Shown here one piece after another: positions 1-6,416 of a stretch of DNA of 8,041 nucleotides. The translations under genes were made by a program, and so were the position numbers. This DNA comes from Methanolinea sp. UBA477 (GTDB taxonomy: Archaea > Halobacteriota > Methanomicrobia > Methanomicrobiales > Methanospirillaceae): assembly GCA_002509485.1 (NCBI GenBank), contig DAWO01000147.1:1-8041 (forward strand). Reading direction: 5' to 3'. Position 1 is the stretch's first letter, and every line of letters starts with the position of its first letter. The notes under the pieces were generated by a model. That model did not search any database. It worked only from the letters and a program-made list of their open reading frames with translations, and was not told the origin of the DNA.

Positions 1-972
1 GTCTCTGTCAGCTCGTCGCCGGATGCCGCGACGGCAACTCTGGACAGATCGGCAAGCCAGGTGACACCATGCACCTTTGCCAATGTTGCCATGGGCAGCC
101 ATGAGATTACCATCTCCAAACCGGGATTCCAGACCTACTATTCCTCGATAACCGTCCATGGTGGCAAGAGTACCGAAGTATCAGCATACCTTGTACCCCT
201 GCAGAAAACGGGAAACCTGGCGATAAATTCCAAACCAGGCGGCGCTTCGGTATATGTGGACAGCATATATTACGGTTCAACGCCCACGACCGTCGGCAAT
301 CTTGTCCCGGGCAGCCATTACGTGCAGCTTCGCCTCCCCGGTTACGAGGACTGGACCGGATACAGCAATGTCCGGGCAGCAGCCACCACCACAATCGATC
401 CGGTCCTGGTAAGGAATCCTCCCGTCTCCAGCACCGGGACGATCAGTGTCGCCACCAACCCTCCCGGCGCATCAGTCTATGTTGATGGAATATACAGGGG
501 AGAGACGCCACAAGATGGGTATCTCTTTCTTCACGACATTGCAATCGGCTCTCATGTCATCGAGATAGGCCGGACAGGCTACCAGGACTATTCGGGAACG
601 GTTCAGGTCTCCGCAGCAGGGGACACACAGCTCACCATACCCCTTATTCCAAACCCGGTGGCGACCATGGGAGGCCTCTCCATCACCTCTTCACCCTCCG
701 GAGCAGAGGTTTTTGTCGACAACGCATACAGAGGGATAACGCCACTGGGTGTGAATTCCCTTGAACCGGGTTCTTATGAAGTGCATCTGAAACTGGGTGG
801 ATACCGGGACTGGCAATCGACCATACAGGTCTCCGGGGGAGAGATTGCTACTGTCAATGCAATATTCGACCAGGGCGCGGTTCCAACACCCCGTGAGGCC
901 GGATCACATCTCTCTGCTCTCATGGGCGGTATTTTGGCACTGGCCATGTACGCGGTATCGCGAAGAATATAA
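1..972 (+). CDS. PEGA-domain surface protein, 5'-truncated by window edge
   Basis: The reading frame is open from base 1. The GTG at 61 is not the true start, because the 20 codons before it already encode PEGA sequence (a V-S-V-S-S-S-P strand followed by T-L-D). In numbering from base 1, about 323 residues are visible: a partial PEGA domain (1-64), three complete ones (about 71-137, 146-217 and 224-290), a Thr/Pro linker, and a hydrophobic segment (about 302-319) ending in a basic Arg-Arg-Ile tail. Each domain shows the family pattern of S-x-P-x-G-A-x-V-Y-V-D, then G-x-T-P, then P-G-S-H, then G-Y-x-D/E-W/Y. PEGA domains are beta-rich modules common in archaeal and bacterial envelope proteins. 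With the C-terminal anchor this suggests an extracytoplasmic, membrane-attached protein; the signal peptide would lie outside the window. The domains match domains 3-6 of the next gene in order, so the two are tandem paralogs. The ligand is unknown. Family call is secure; function is not. Confidence 0.9.
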   Translation, partial: VSVSSSPDAATATLDRSASQVTPCTFANVAMGSHEITISKPGFQTYYSSITVHGGKSTEVSAYLVPLQKTGNLAINSKPGGASVYVDSIYYGSTPTTVGNLVPGSHYVQLRLPGYEDWTGYSNVRAAATTTIDPVLVRNPPVSSTGTISVATNPPGASVYVDGIYRGETPQDGYLFLHDIAIGSHVIEIGRTGYQDYSGTVQVSAAGDTQLTIPLIPNPVATMGGLSITSSPSGAEVFVDNAYRGITPLGVNSLEPGSYEVHLKLGGYRDWQSTIQVSGGEIATVNAIFDQGAVPTPREAGSHLSALMGGILALAMYAVSRRI

Positions 973-980
973 ATGCGATA

Positions 981-990
981 TTCTTAAATA
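981..990 (+). promoter_or_regulatory. Candidate TATA box for the second PEGA gene
   Basis: The 59-bp gap between the PEGA genes is AT-rich and holds TTCTTAAATA here, about 42-51 nt before the ATG at 1032. An archaeal start site about 25 nt downstream would give a short leader that includes the AAGGTG ribosome site at 1021-1026. A second AT-rich block (CTTAAAAATA, 1011-1020) is too close to the ATG unless the transcript is leaderless. The gene may instead be read through from the first PEGA gene. Confidence 0.35.
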
Positions 991-1031
991 CGGGTCCTCC
1001 CATCTCTTTTCTTAAAAATAAAGGTGTAAAC

Positions 1032-2582
1032 ATGAGAGTTCGTTGGTTTATATTCATGGTGTCCCTGATCCTCGTCCTGGCTCTCTCCGGCTCTGGATCG
1101 GCACACCAGATGATCGGAGGAGAAGCAGGATATTACCAGATCGCGTCTGATCCCTCAGGCGCCACCGTCACCTTCGATGGCGAACAGAAGGGAGTGACTC
1201 CTGTAACTGTGCAGGTATCCTCCACGGGAACTCCGGGCCATACGCTTCGCATCACCAGGCAGGGGTATGAACCATATGAACAGTTCATTCCCGGCAATCC
1301 CCAGGCAGGGCAGACCATTCCGATATTTGCAGATCTGTCCCCGGTTATTACCATCTCCCCTACCCCCATCGGCGGCGATGAGGGATATTTCCATATAGAT
1401 TCTTCCCCCGGGGGTGCCGATGTGACCTTTGACGGGAAACATGCGGGCGAGACACCGGTCACAGTACCGGTCTATGTCACCGGTTCCCCCTCGCATACCA
1501 TCTCGGTCTACCTGCCCGGCTACCAGTCGTGGAGCAGGACATACAACGAAAATCCCGGAGCCGGCCAGACGATCGATGTCCAGGCCAACCTGGTTCCCAC
1601 GCAACAGACCGGATCCATCTACGTGACCTCGCAGCCATCCGGGGCCAAGGCGACACTGGATGGGACTGACAGTTACAGCACACCGTGTTCTTTCCCGGTG
1701 GTCCCGGCCGGGAGCCATTCCCTGACCATATATCTCTCCGGTTACCAGCCGTACTACGCATCACCGCAGGTCACGGCAAACCGTGAGACCACCATCAATG
1801 CCGTGCTGGCTCCGGTGAGCACGACCGGCAACCTCCAGGTATCCTCATCCCCGTCCGGGGCTGCGGTCTATGTGGATGGCAACTATTTCGGGCATACTCC
1901 AACCACTGTCGGCAACCTTGCTCCCGGGAGCCACACCGTAAGCCTCAGGTTATCAGGCTACCAGGAATGGGCAGGGACCGTCACCATCTACTCCGGACAG
2001 ACGACGAGCATATCCCCTGTCCTCACACCGGCTCCGAGTACCGGGTCCATCTCGGTCAGCTCATCTCCTTCCGGAGCTGCCATCTATCTCGACGGGACCT
2101 ACCAGGGAAAGACACTCTCGGCAAACCCGTTCTACATCATCAGCGTCCAGCCGGGCTCGCATAATCTCGAGCTCTCACTTCAGGGATACCAGGATTACAA
2201 GACGACCGTGAGCATCGCTGCAGGCCAGACGACACAGGTTTCTGCTTCCTTAAACCCCAATCCACAGCCACCCTCCACGGGAACGATCACGATCAGTTCC
2301 TCCCCAACGGGCGCCGAAGTATACCTGGATAATGTTTTCCAGGGATACTCCCCCCAGACAGTCCACAATGTCGCACCCGGATCGCATGTTCTCCTCATGA
2401 AACTCGGCGGCTACGAGGACTGGCAGAGCACCGTCCAGGTATCGGAAGGCCAGGATACCCCTGTGAGTGCAATCTTTACCCCCGTTCCCACCACCGCCCC
2501 GACAGAGGCGGGGACCATTCCGGTCATGGCACTGGTGGCGATTGGGGCGGCCGCACTCCTCCTCTGGCGAAAGGCACTGTAA
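1032..2582 (+). CDS. Secreted, membrane-anchored protein with six PEGA domains
   Basis: This is a complete 516-residue protein. The ATG at 1032 is preceded by AAGGTG (1021-1026) and opens a classical signal peptide: basic Arg2/Arg4, a hydrophobic core at about 5-18, and likely cleavage after S-G-S-A at 24. Six PEGA domains follow at about 33-103, 117-188, 193-261, 265-332, 337-408 and 416-483. The anchor is a Thr/Pro-rich linker (484-491), E-A-G, a hydrophobic helix (about 495-512) and a basic W-R-K-A-L tail. The architecture indicates a surface protein held in the membrane by its C terminus, or cut and sorted there. Domains 1 and 2 form a distinct subtype with a longer second half containing N-P-x-A-G-Q-T; domains 3-6 are the short type shared with the preceding paralog. 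The only cysteine is in domain 3 (T-P-C-S-F). The partner or ligand is unknown: adhesion, a structural stalk or an S-layer accessory role are all possible. Confidence 0.93.
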   Translation: MRVRWFIFMVSLILVLALSGSGSAHQMIGGEAGYYQIASDPSGATVTFDGEQKGVTPVTVQVSSTGTPGHTLRITRQGYEPYEQFIPGNPQAGQTIPIFADLSPVITISPTPIGGDEGYFHIDSSPGGADVTFDGKHAGETPVTVPVYVTGSPSHTISVYLPGYQSWSRTYNENPGAGQTIDVQANLVPTQQTGSIYVTSQPSGAKATLDGTDSYSTPCSFPVVPAGSHSLTIYLSGYQPYYASPQVTANRETTINAVLAPVSTTGNLQVSSSPSGAAVYVDGNYFGHTPTTVGNLAPGSHTVSLRLSGYQEWAGTVTIYSGQTTSISPVLTPAPSTGSISVSSSPSGAAIYLDGTYQGKTLSANPFYIISVQPGSHNLELSLQGYQDYKTTVSIAAGQTTQVSASLNPNPQPPSTGTITISSSPTGAEVYLDNVFQGYSPQTVHNVAPGSHVLLMKLGGYEDWQSTVQVSEGQDTPVSAIFTPVPTTAPTEAGTIPVMALVAIGAAALLLWRKAL

Positions 2583-2597
2583 TTTCTCATTCTCACA

Positions 2598-2612
2598 CTT
2601 TTTTCTCTCTTT
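2598..2612 (+). terminator. Pyrimidine/T-tract terminator after the PEGA genes
   Basis: A run of six T within CTTTTTTCTCTCTTT begins 16 nt after the TAA of the second PEGA gene. No strong hairpin precedes it. T-rich tracts alone can terminate archaeal RNA polymerase, so this is a plausible end for the PEGA transcript. Confidence 0.5.
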
Positions 2613-2626
2613 GATCCGTCCCGCAG

Positions 2627-2636
2627 CGGTTAAGTG
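2627..2636 (+). promoter_or_regulatory. Weak candidate promoter of the aldehyde dehydrogenase gene
   Basis: CGGTTAAGTG has a TATA-like core centred about 27 nt before the ATG at 2660. No Shine-Dalgarno sequence precedes that ATG, so the spacing would fit a leaderless transcript. The match to an archaeal TATA box is poor and this is a tentative call. Confidence 0.25.
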
Positions 2637-2659
2637 GAATACTTGCGTATGCTTCCTTC

Positions 2660-4090
2660 ATGGAGATGAGGATCGGAGGCAGGGAGCTGCAGTCGGTGAG
2701 CGGAAGATGGATCCCGGTTACAAATCCCGCCAACGGCGAGGAGATCGGCCGTGTTCCACGGGGAGAGACGAGTGACGTGGATCTCGCCGTCGATGAGGCG
2801 GAGACGGCATTCGATTCGTGGGCATCACGGACGATCCGGGAACGAGGGATGATCCTCGTGAAAGGAGCCGCTCACGTCAGGCAGAGGGTCGACGAACTCT
2901 CCCGTCTTCTCACCGCCGAGCAGGGAAAACCCCTGAAGGAAGCAGTTGATGAGATCAGGGGATTTGCAAATATCCTTGAATATTTCAATGGAATATCCGG
3001 CGCAATGCAGGGGGATCTCATCAACCTGGATCGGGCGGGGGACGCTATTGTCGTCAGAAAGCCAATCGGGGTCTGCGGGGCCATCATCCCGTGGAACATG
3101 CCTGCCATTATCATGGGCTGGAAGATCGCACCTGCCCTGCTTGCGGGAAATACCATGGTCTTCAAACCCGCCTCTGTCACCCCCCTCACGAACCTCTTGC
3201 TGGCAGAGATCCTGGAGACGGCAGGTCTTCCACCGGGGGTACTGAATATCGTGACCGGCAGGGGAGAGGACGTCGGCGAGGAGATGGTGAGGCACCCGGC
3301 AATCAGGAGGATCTCATTTACCGGGGACACGGATACCGGACGTGTCATCCGGGGCCTGGCCTCGGACCATCTCAAGGAGTTGAGCCTCGAACTCGGCGGA
3401 TCCGATCCCATGGTCGTCTGGAAGGATGCCGATATCGAGAGGGCTGTTGCCGGGGCAGTCAGAGGCCGGTTTTACAATGCCGGGCAGACCTGTACCGCGG
3501 TAAAGAGGCTCTATGTTCACCAGGAGATCGCAGGAGAGTTCACAAAGCGACTGGCAAAAGCGGTCGAAGGGCTTCGTGTAGGAAACGGGCTTTTCCAGGG
3601 AGTGGATATGGGGCCCCTCTGCGGCTCTCTTCCAAAGGAGCGGATCGTGCAGCTCATGGACGAGGTGCATTCAGAATGCCAGGGAGATATCATTTCTGGA
3701 GGTTCTTCCCTCACCGGGCCCGAATATGACCGCGGCTATTTTTTTGCCCCAACCATCGTCAGGGAGCCTTCGCCTGATTGCGTTCTCCTTCGAACAGAGG
3801 TCTTTGGGCCAGTACTCCCGGTAATCAGTTTTCCAGACCTTGATTCCGCGATACGCCATGCCAATGATACGAATTACGGGCTTGGAGCATCCATCTGGAC
3901 ACGCGATCTCTCCATCGTGAAAGAGTTCTTCTCCAGCGTCCAGGCAGGCCTCGTATGGGTGAACCGCCACCAGGTCGTCCCCCCTGAACTGCCTTTTGGC
4001 GGTGTGAAAGAGAGCGGGATTGGGAGGGAGAATGGTATCGACGCCTTCTATTCGTATACAAGGACAAAGAGCCTGTATATCGGGTGGTGA
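2660..4090 (+). CDS. NAD(P)-dependent aldehyde dehydrogenase, ALDH superfamily
   Basis: This is a full-length 476-residue enzyme of the fold that oxidises an aldehyde to a carboxylate with NAD(P)+. The hallmarks are in order: P-W-N at 144-146 (Asn146 stabilises the oxyanion), the cofactor-binding lysine in F-K-P (Lys169), F-T-G-D-T-D-T-G at 220-227, the general base Glu244 in E-L-G-G, the nucleophile Cys278 in G-Q-T-C, E-V-F-G-P at 380-384, and P-F-G-G-V-K-E-S-G-I-G-R near 445-456. No key residue is missing. It resembles the succinate-semialdehyde/lactaldehyde dehydrogenase branch. In methanogens one known role of this branch is lactaldehyde oxidation for coenzyme F420 synthesis (CofA), but nothing here fixes the substrate. 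The neighbours are not F420 genes, so no symbol is given. The ATG at 2660 is used; an ATG at 2666 is the only close alternative. The gene appears monocistronic and converges on the methyltransferase. Confidence 0.93.
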   Translation: MEMRIGGRELQSVSGRWIPVTNPANGEEIGRVPRGETSDVDLAVDEAETAFDSWASRTIRERGMILVKGAAHVRQRVDELSRLLTAEQGKPLKEAVDEIRGFANILEYFNGISGAMQGDLINLDRAGDAIVVRKPIGVCGAIIPWNMPAIIMGWKIAPALLAGNTMVFKPASVTPLTNLLLAEILETAGLPPGVLNIVTGRGEDVGEEMVRHPAIRRISFTGDTDTGRVIRGLASDHLKELSLELGGSDPMVVWKDADIERAVAGAVRGRFYNAGQTCTAVKRLYVHQEIAGEFTKRLAKAVEGLRVGNGLFQGVDMGPLCGSLPKERIVQLMDEVHSECQGDIISGGSSLTGPEYDRGYFFAPTIVREPSPDCVLLRTEVFGPVLPVISFPDLDSAIRHANDTNYGLGASIWTRDLSIVKEFFSSVQAGLVWVNRHQVVPPELPFGGVKESGIGRENGIDAFYSYTRTKSLYIGW

Positions 4091-4096
4091 TTCCGT

Positions 4097-4969
4097 CTAT
4101 CTACCGACCCTCCAGGATATCCTGGCATAGATCGTGTCTCCTGAAAGAACCAAACAGCCGTTCTCCCGCCTCGCCTTCGCAAGGAGGTGCCTCCTCATCA
4201 CATCCTCCTGGTGATCGGTCGCCACCCCGAACCGGGTGCGGAAATGGTCGAACATCTCTTCCGGCCGGGAGAACCGGTACTCTTTATCAAGCGGCATCAT
4301 CGTGACGTCCGGGTAGATGCCCATCTGGCAGAGAAGCATGAAGAGGCAGTCGACCTTCGGACCGGGATGATAGCTGCTCCCATGCATCTCAGGCCAGACC
4401 TCGGAATAATTCCTCTCCCAGAATGGCATATCTGCAAACCAGTAGAGGTTCACGGAACCGGAACAGACGGCAGCCATCTTCTTCGCGGCCTCCCGCATAT
4501 CCATCATGTTCAGGGAGAGGGATGCGATCACGATGTCGTACATACCTTCGAGATCGCGTTCGATATCAACATCTTCCCAGTCCGATTGCACTATCCTGAT
4601 ATTTTTTATCCCGTCTTCTGCGATCCTCTCCTTCAATACATTAACCATCCCGGCGGCAGGCTCGACCGCCGTGATCTCTCCCACCCGCTTCGCCAGCGGG
4701 ATTGCAATCGTTCCCGGCCCGGAACCGATATCAAGCACCCTGGTTCTTGAATTGACGCGTAACCCTTCAAGCGTATCCCTGATACGCCTTCCATAACTCT
4801 CCCGTGCAATCTTCTCGTATCTCCTGGCATTATCCTCATCTTTCCAGACGTGAAGACTGTCGGTAAAACTGGCAGACGACCTGTGCAGCCTCATCCGCTC
4901 CCTCCATACCTCGTTCCAGTCGACATCGTACAGGAGCAGGTGCTTTTCCGACGATCCAATCTCTTCCAT
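4097..4969 (-). CDS. Class I SAM-dependent methyltransferase
   Basis: This 290-residue protein has a seven-strand Rossmann methyltransferase core. The SAM-binding motif I is V-L-D-I-G-S-G-P-G at 78-86, the acidic residue at the end of strand 2 is Glu103 (A-V-E-P), a Q-S-D-W sequence at 128-131 occupies the adenine-binding position, and Y-D-I-V-I-A-S-L-S-L at 144-153 is motif IV. The N-terminal 70 residues form a charged, aromatic extension (D-W-N-E-V-W near 17-22) that may be a substrate cap. The C-terminal 120 residues are less conserved, with several aromatics and Cys208/Cys214. The start is supported by GGGGAG (4975-4980, read on the minus strand) five bases upstream. The methyl acceptor cannot be told from the sequence; small molecules are more usual than DNA or rRNA for this layout. 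The gene is divergent from the GerW cluster, and its 3' end lies 6 bp from the dehydrogenase stop. Confidence 0.88.
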   Translation of the reverse strand: MEEIGSSEKHLLLYDVDWNEVWRERMRLHRSSASFTDSLHVWKDEDNARRYEKIARESYGRRIRDTLEGLRVNSRTRVLDIGSGPGTIAIPLAKRVGEITAVEPAAGMVNVLKERIAEDGIKNIRIVQSDWEDVDIERDLEGMYDIVIASLSLNMMDMREAAKKMAAVCSGSVNLYWFADMPFWERNYSEVWPEMHGSSYHPGPKVDCLFMLLCQMGIYPDVTMMPLDKEYRFSRPEEMFDHFRTRFGVATDHQEDVMRRHLLAKARRENGCLVLSGDTIYARISWRVGR

Positions 4970-5016
4970 TCTCTCTCCCCGAAGATACTGCTGGTATGAT
5001 CTCCCGATCCATTGAG

Positions 5017-5024
5017 GTTTTTAG
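5017..5024 (-). promoter_or_regulatory. Candidate TATA box for the methyltransferase
   Basis: Read on the minus strand this is CTAAAAAC, 48-55 nt before the methyltransferase ATG. A start site about 25 nt further on would give a leader of roughly 20-25 nt that keeps the GGGGAG ribosome site. It overlaps the control region of the divergent GerW gene, so the two could share regulation. Confidence 0.35.
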
Positions 5025-5030
5025 AGGATG

Positions 5031-5040
5031 GTATTATATG
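5031..5040 (+). promoter_or_regulatory. Candidate TATA box for the GerW-DUF2953 cluster
   Basis: GTATTATATG lies 34-43 nt before the ATG at 5074. Transcription about 25 nt downstream would start near 5061 and exclude the in-frame starts at 4996 and 5038, supporting the shorter protein. A caveat is that AGAGG at 5023-5027 could instead act as a ribosome site for the ATG at 5038. Confidence 0.4.
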
Positions 5041-5073
5041 ATTACCGATAGTATCCTGATTCAGTTGATAATG

Positions 5074-5475
5074 ATGAACGGAGACGATCTGCTCAAGGCA
5101 ACTTCAGACGAACTCGACAGGCTCCTCTCCCCTTCACACGTGGTAGGGGAAGCTGTTGATATCGACGACAAAACAGTAATTCCAATTGTTGAATACGGAT
5201 TCGGATTTGGTGCGGCCTCCGGGGGAGGAAAGGGAAAGACCGGAGAAGGAGGAGAAGGGGCAGGTACCGGTGGTGGCGGCGGGATCAAACCGGTGGCCCT
5301 GGTTGTCGTGCACAGGAACCTGCAGGGGGCAGAAGGGATTCAGGTCATCTCGCTGAGAAGGGGAAGTGCCGTCGCCCAGGTGGTATCGACCGTCGCCGAA
5401 TCCCTTGCTCCCCAGGTGATACGTGCGGTAAAGGATATGTCTGAGAAGAGAGAGAAGGGACCCGCAGAAGAATAA
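5074..5475 (+). CDS. GerW/YtfJ-family protein (spore protein YtfJ family)
   Basis: From the ATG at 5074 the product has 133 residues. Family features are visible in order: an N-terminal helix (D-D-L-L-K-A-T-S-D-E-L, 4-14), a V-G-E-A-V-D-I strand, T-V-I-P-I-V (34-39), the glycine-rich G-F-G-F-G (42-46), a Gly/Lys-rich loop (about 49-70), K-P-V-A-L-V-V-V (72-79), and a C-terminal amphipathic helix. No signal peptide or membrane segment is seen, so it is probably cytoplasmic. In Bacillus the family member is a sporulation/germination protein; the family also occurs in non-sporulating bacteria and archaea, where its role is unknown. In-frame ATGs exist at 4996, 5038 and 5071. I prefer 5074 because family members usually begin just before this helix and a TATA-like box lies at 5031-5040. 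It heads a cluster with the DUF2953 gene 15 nt downstream. Confidence 0.88.
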   Translation: MNGDDLLKATSDELDRLLSPSHVVGEAVDIDDKTVIPIVEYGFGFGAASGGGKGKTGEGGEGAGTGGGGGIKPVALVVVHRNLQGAEGIQVISLRRGSAVAQVVSTVAESLAPQVIRAVKDMSEKREKGPAEE

Positions 5476-5490
5476 CCCGAAATCCCCTGC

Positions 5491-6165
5491 ATGGATCCGA
5501 TAGCGATCTCTCTCTTTCTTCTTCTCTTTCTCCTGTTTCTCGGAGAGATCCTGCTTCTTCTCACCCCGATTGATTTCGGTCTTGATATTGAGCGGTTCGA
5601 GAGGACGACCAGGAGTATCTCGAAGGTCTCCTTTGGATTTCTGGAGGTCCGGGTGGACAGTCCTGATGGTTCTGCCAATGTTATGATCCTGTTCTCAGGG
5701 AGACCTGTGTATCGTTTTCCCGTGCAGGACACTGACCTGGAGGAGGAGATGGGGAGAGAGCCACACATTGAGATGAAACGCACGGATTCCGGCATTCGCT
5801 ATTTCAGACCCGTGATTCGCCACGGCAGGGAGCTTTTTTCTGACTTCATGAAGTTTTTCGGGGATATCCTTCATGCAATTTCAATCCGGACTCTCGAGAT
5901 TGACATACGGCTTGGTCTTTCGAGTCCTGCCATCACCGGCGTTGTGTTTGGGTACTTTTCTGCATTCAGAGCTCTTCTTTGTCCTGTCCGGAGAATGCAC
6001 CTCTCCATGACCCCGGTCTTTAGCGAAGAAGTGCTGGAGGGAAGGGTTCATCTCCTGCTCAGGGTTCCATACCCTGTTCGTATCATCGCTTCTGTATTCC
6101 GCCTCCTCCTGGGAAAGAACATGAGACGGCTGCTTCTTGATCTGAGAGGGGAAGGTGCACCATGA
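5491..6165 (+). CDS. DUF2953 membrane-anchored protein (YtfI-like)
   Basis: The product has 224 residues. A strongly hydrophobic helix at about 5-24 is followed by T-P-I-D-F, so the protein is tethered by its N terminus. A beta-type segment with F-G-F-L-E-V-R-V follows (48-55), then a charged stretch (81-96), and then G-L-S-S-P-A-I-T-G (142-150) with a hydrophobic G-Y-F-S-A-F segment. This corresponds to the G-x-x-D/S-P-A-x-T-G core of DUF2953. In Bacillus subtilis the DUF2953 protein YtfI is encoded beside YtfJ, and the same pairing here supports the family call. The molecular function is unknown. The 15-nt gap after the GerW stop carries no clear ribosome site, so translation may depend on coupling. 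Its stop overlaps the next start as ATGA. Confidence 0.82.
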   Translation: MDPIAISLFLLLFLLFLGEILLLLTPIDFGLDIERFERTTRSISKVSFGFLEVRVDSPDGSANVMILFSGRPVYRFPVQDTDLEEEMGREPHIEMKRTDSGIRYFRPVIRHGRELFSDFMKFFGDILHAISIRTLEIDIRLGLSSPAITGVVFGYFSAFRALLCPVRRMHLSMTPVFSEEVLEGRVHLLLRVPYPVRIIASVFRLLLGKNMRRLLLDLRGEGAP

Positions 6166-6416
6166 GTGAAGGGAGAGATACGCTTGCAGCAGGAGACCCT
6201 GTCCCGGTATCCGGGCGTCTCATTGTTCCAATCGTGCATATTCTGCAATTTCGAGACGGTTTCTCGTGCACAGGATCGGTAAACCCTGTGGCGTTTCTCA
6301 TAATAGACGGAAGAGATGTCTTTTTTGCACCAATCGACAGACACATGGACGAAGAGAGGCTTGCAACCTTCCTGGCCGAGGAATATGGAATAACGCCCGG
6401 AACAGAAAATGGCTGA
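6162..6416 (+). CDS. Small protein resembling a reduced GerW-like domain
   Basis: This 84-residue protein overlaps the DUF2953 stop by 4 bp (ATGA) and has a good ribosome site, GGGGAAGGTG at 6148-6157. It has no membrane segment. Residues 10-58 can be laid beside the GerW protein two genes upstream: A-G-D-P-V-P-V matches V-G-E-A-V-D-I, L-I-V-P-I-V matches T-V-I-P-I-V, and V-N-P-V-A-F-L-I-I matches I-K-P-V-A-L-V-V-V. The glycine-rich loop is replaced by a short F-R-D-G-F-S-C segment, and the C-terminal helix is an unrelated acidic stretch (63-76). I infer a degenerate GerW-like paralog, perhaps a partner of the full-length one. The gene is clearly coding by context; the homology is by eye and not proven. 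Confidence 0.72.
   Translation: MSEGRDTLAAGDPVPVSGRLIVPIVHILQFRDGFSCTGSVNPVAFLIIDGRDVFFAPIDRHMDEERLATFLAEEYGITPGTENG

Noticed and set aside
1155..1718. Long open frame of 187 codons on the minus strand inside the second PEGA gene
   Set aside because: It is antisense to a clear repeat protein, has no ribosome site or recognisable domain, and its composition (many Arg, Gly and Pro) is that of a shadow frame.
1..2582. Repeated similar sequence suggesting a mobile element or CRISPR array
   Set aside because: The repeats are diverged protein-level PEGA modules of about 70 codons, not identical DNA repeats with spacers, and no transposase or terminal repeats are present.
4121..4133. CCTGGCATAGATC, repeated at 6537-6549
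   Set aside because: A single 13-base match in 8 kb is about what chance would give, and both copies lie in or at the end of reading frames with no other shared context.
4187..4750. Plus-strand open frame of 187 codons inside the methyltransferase
   Set aside because: It is antisense to a gene with a clear SAM motif and ribosome site; it is rich in His, Arg and Pro and has no family features.
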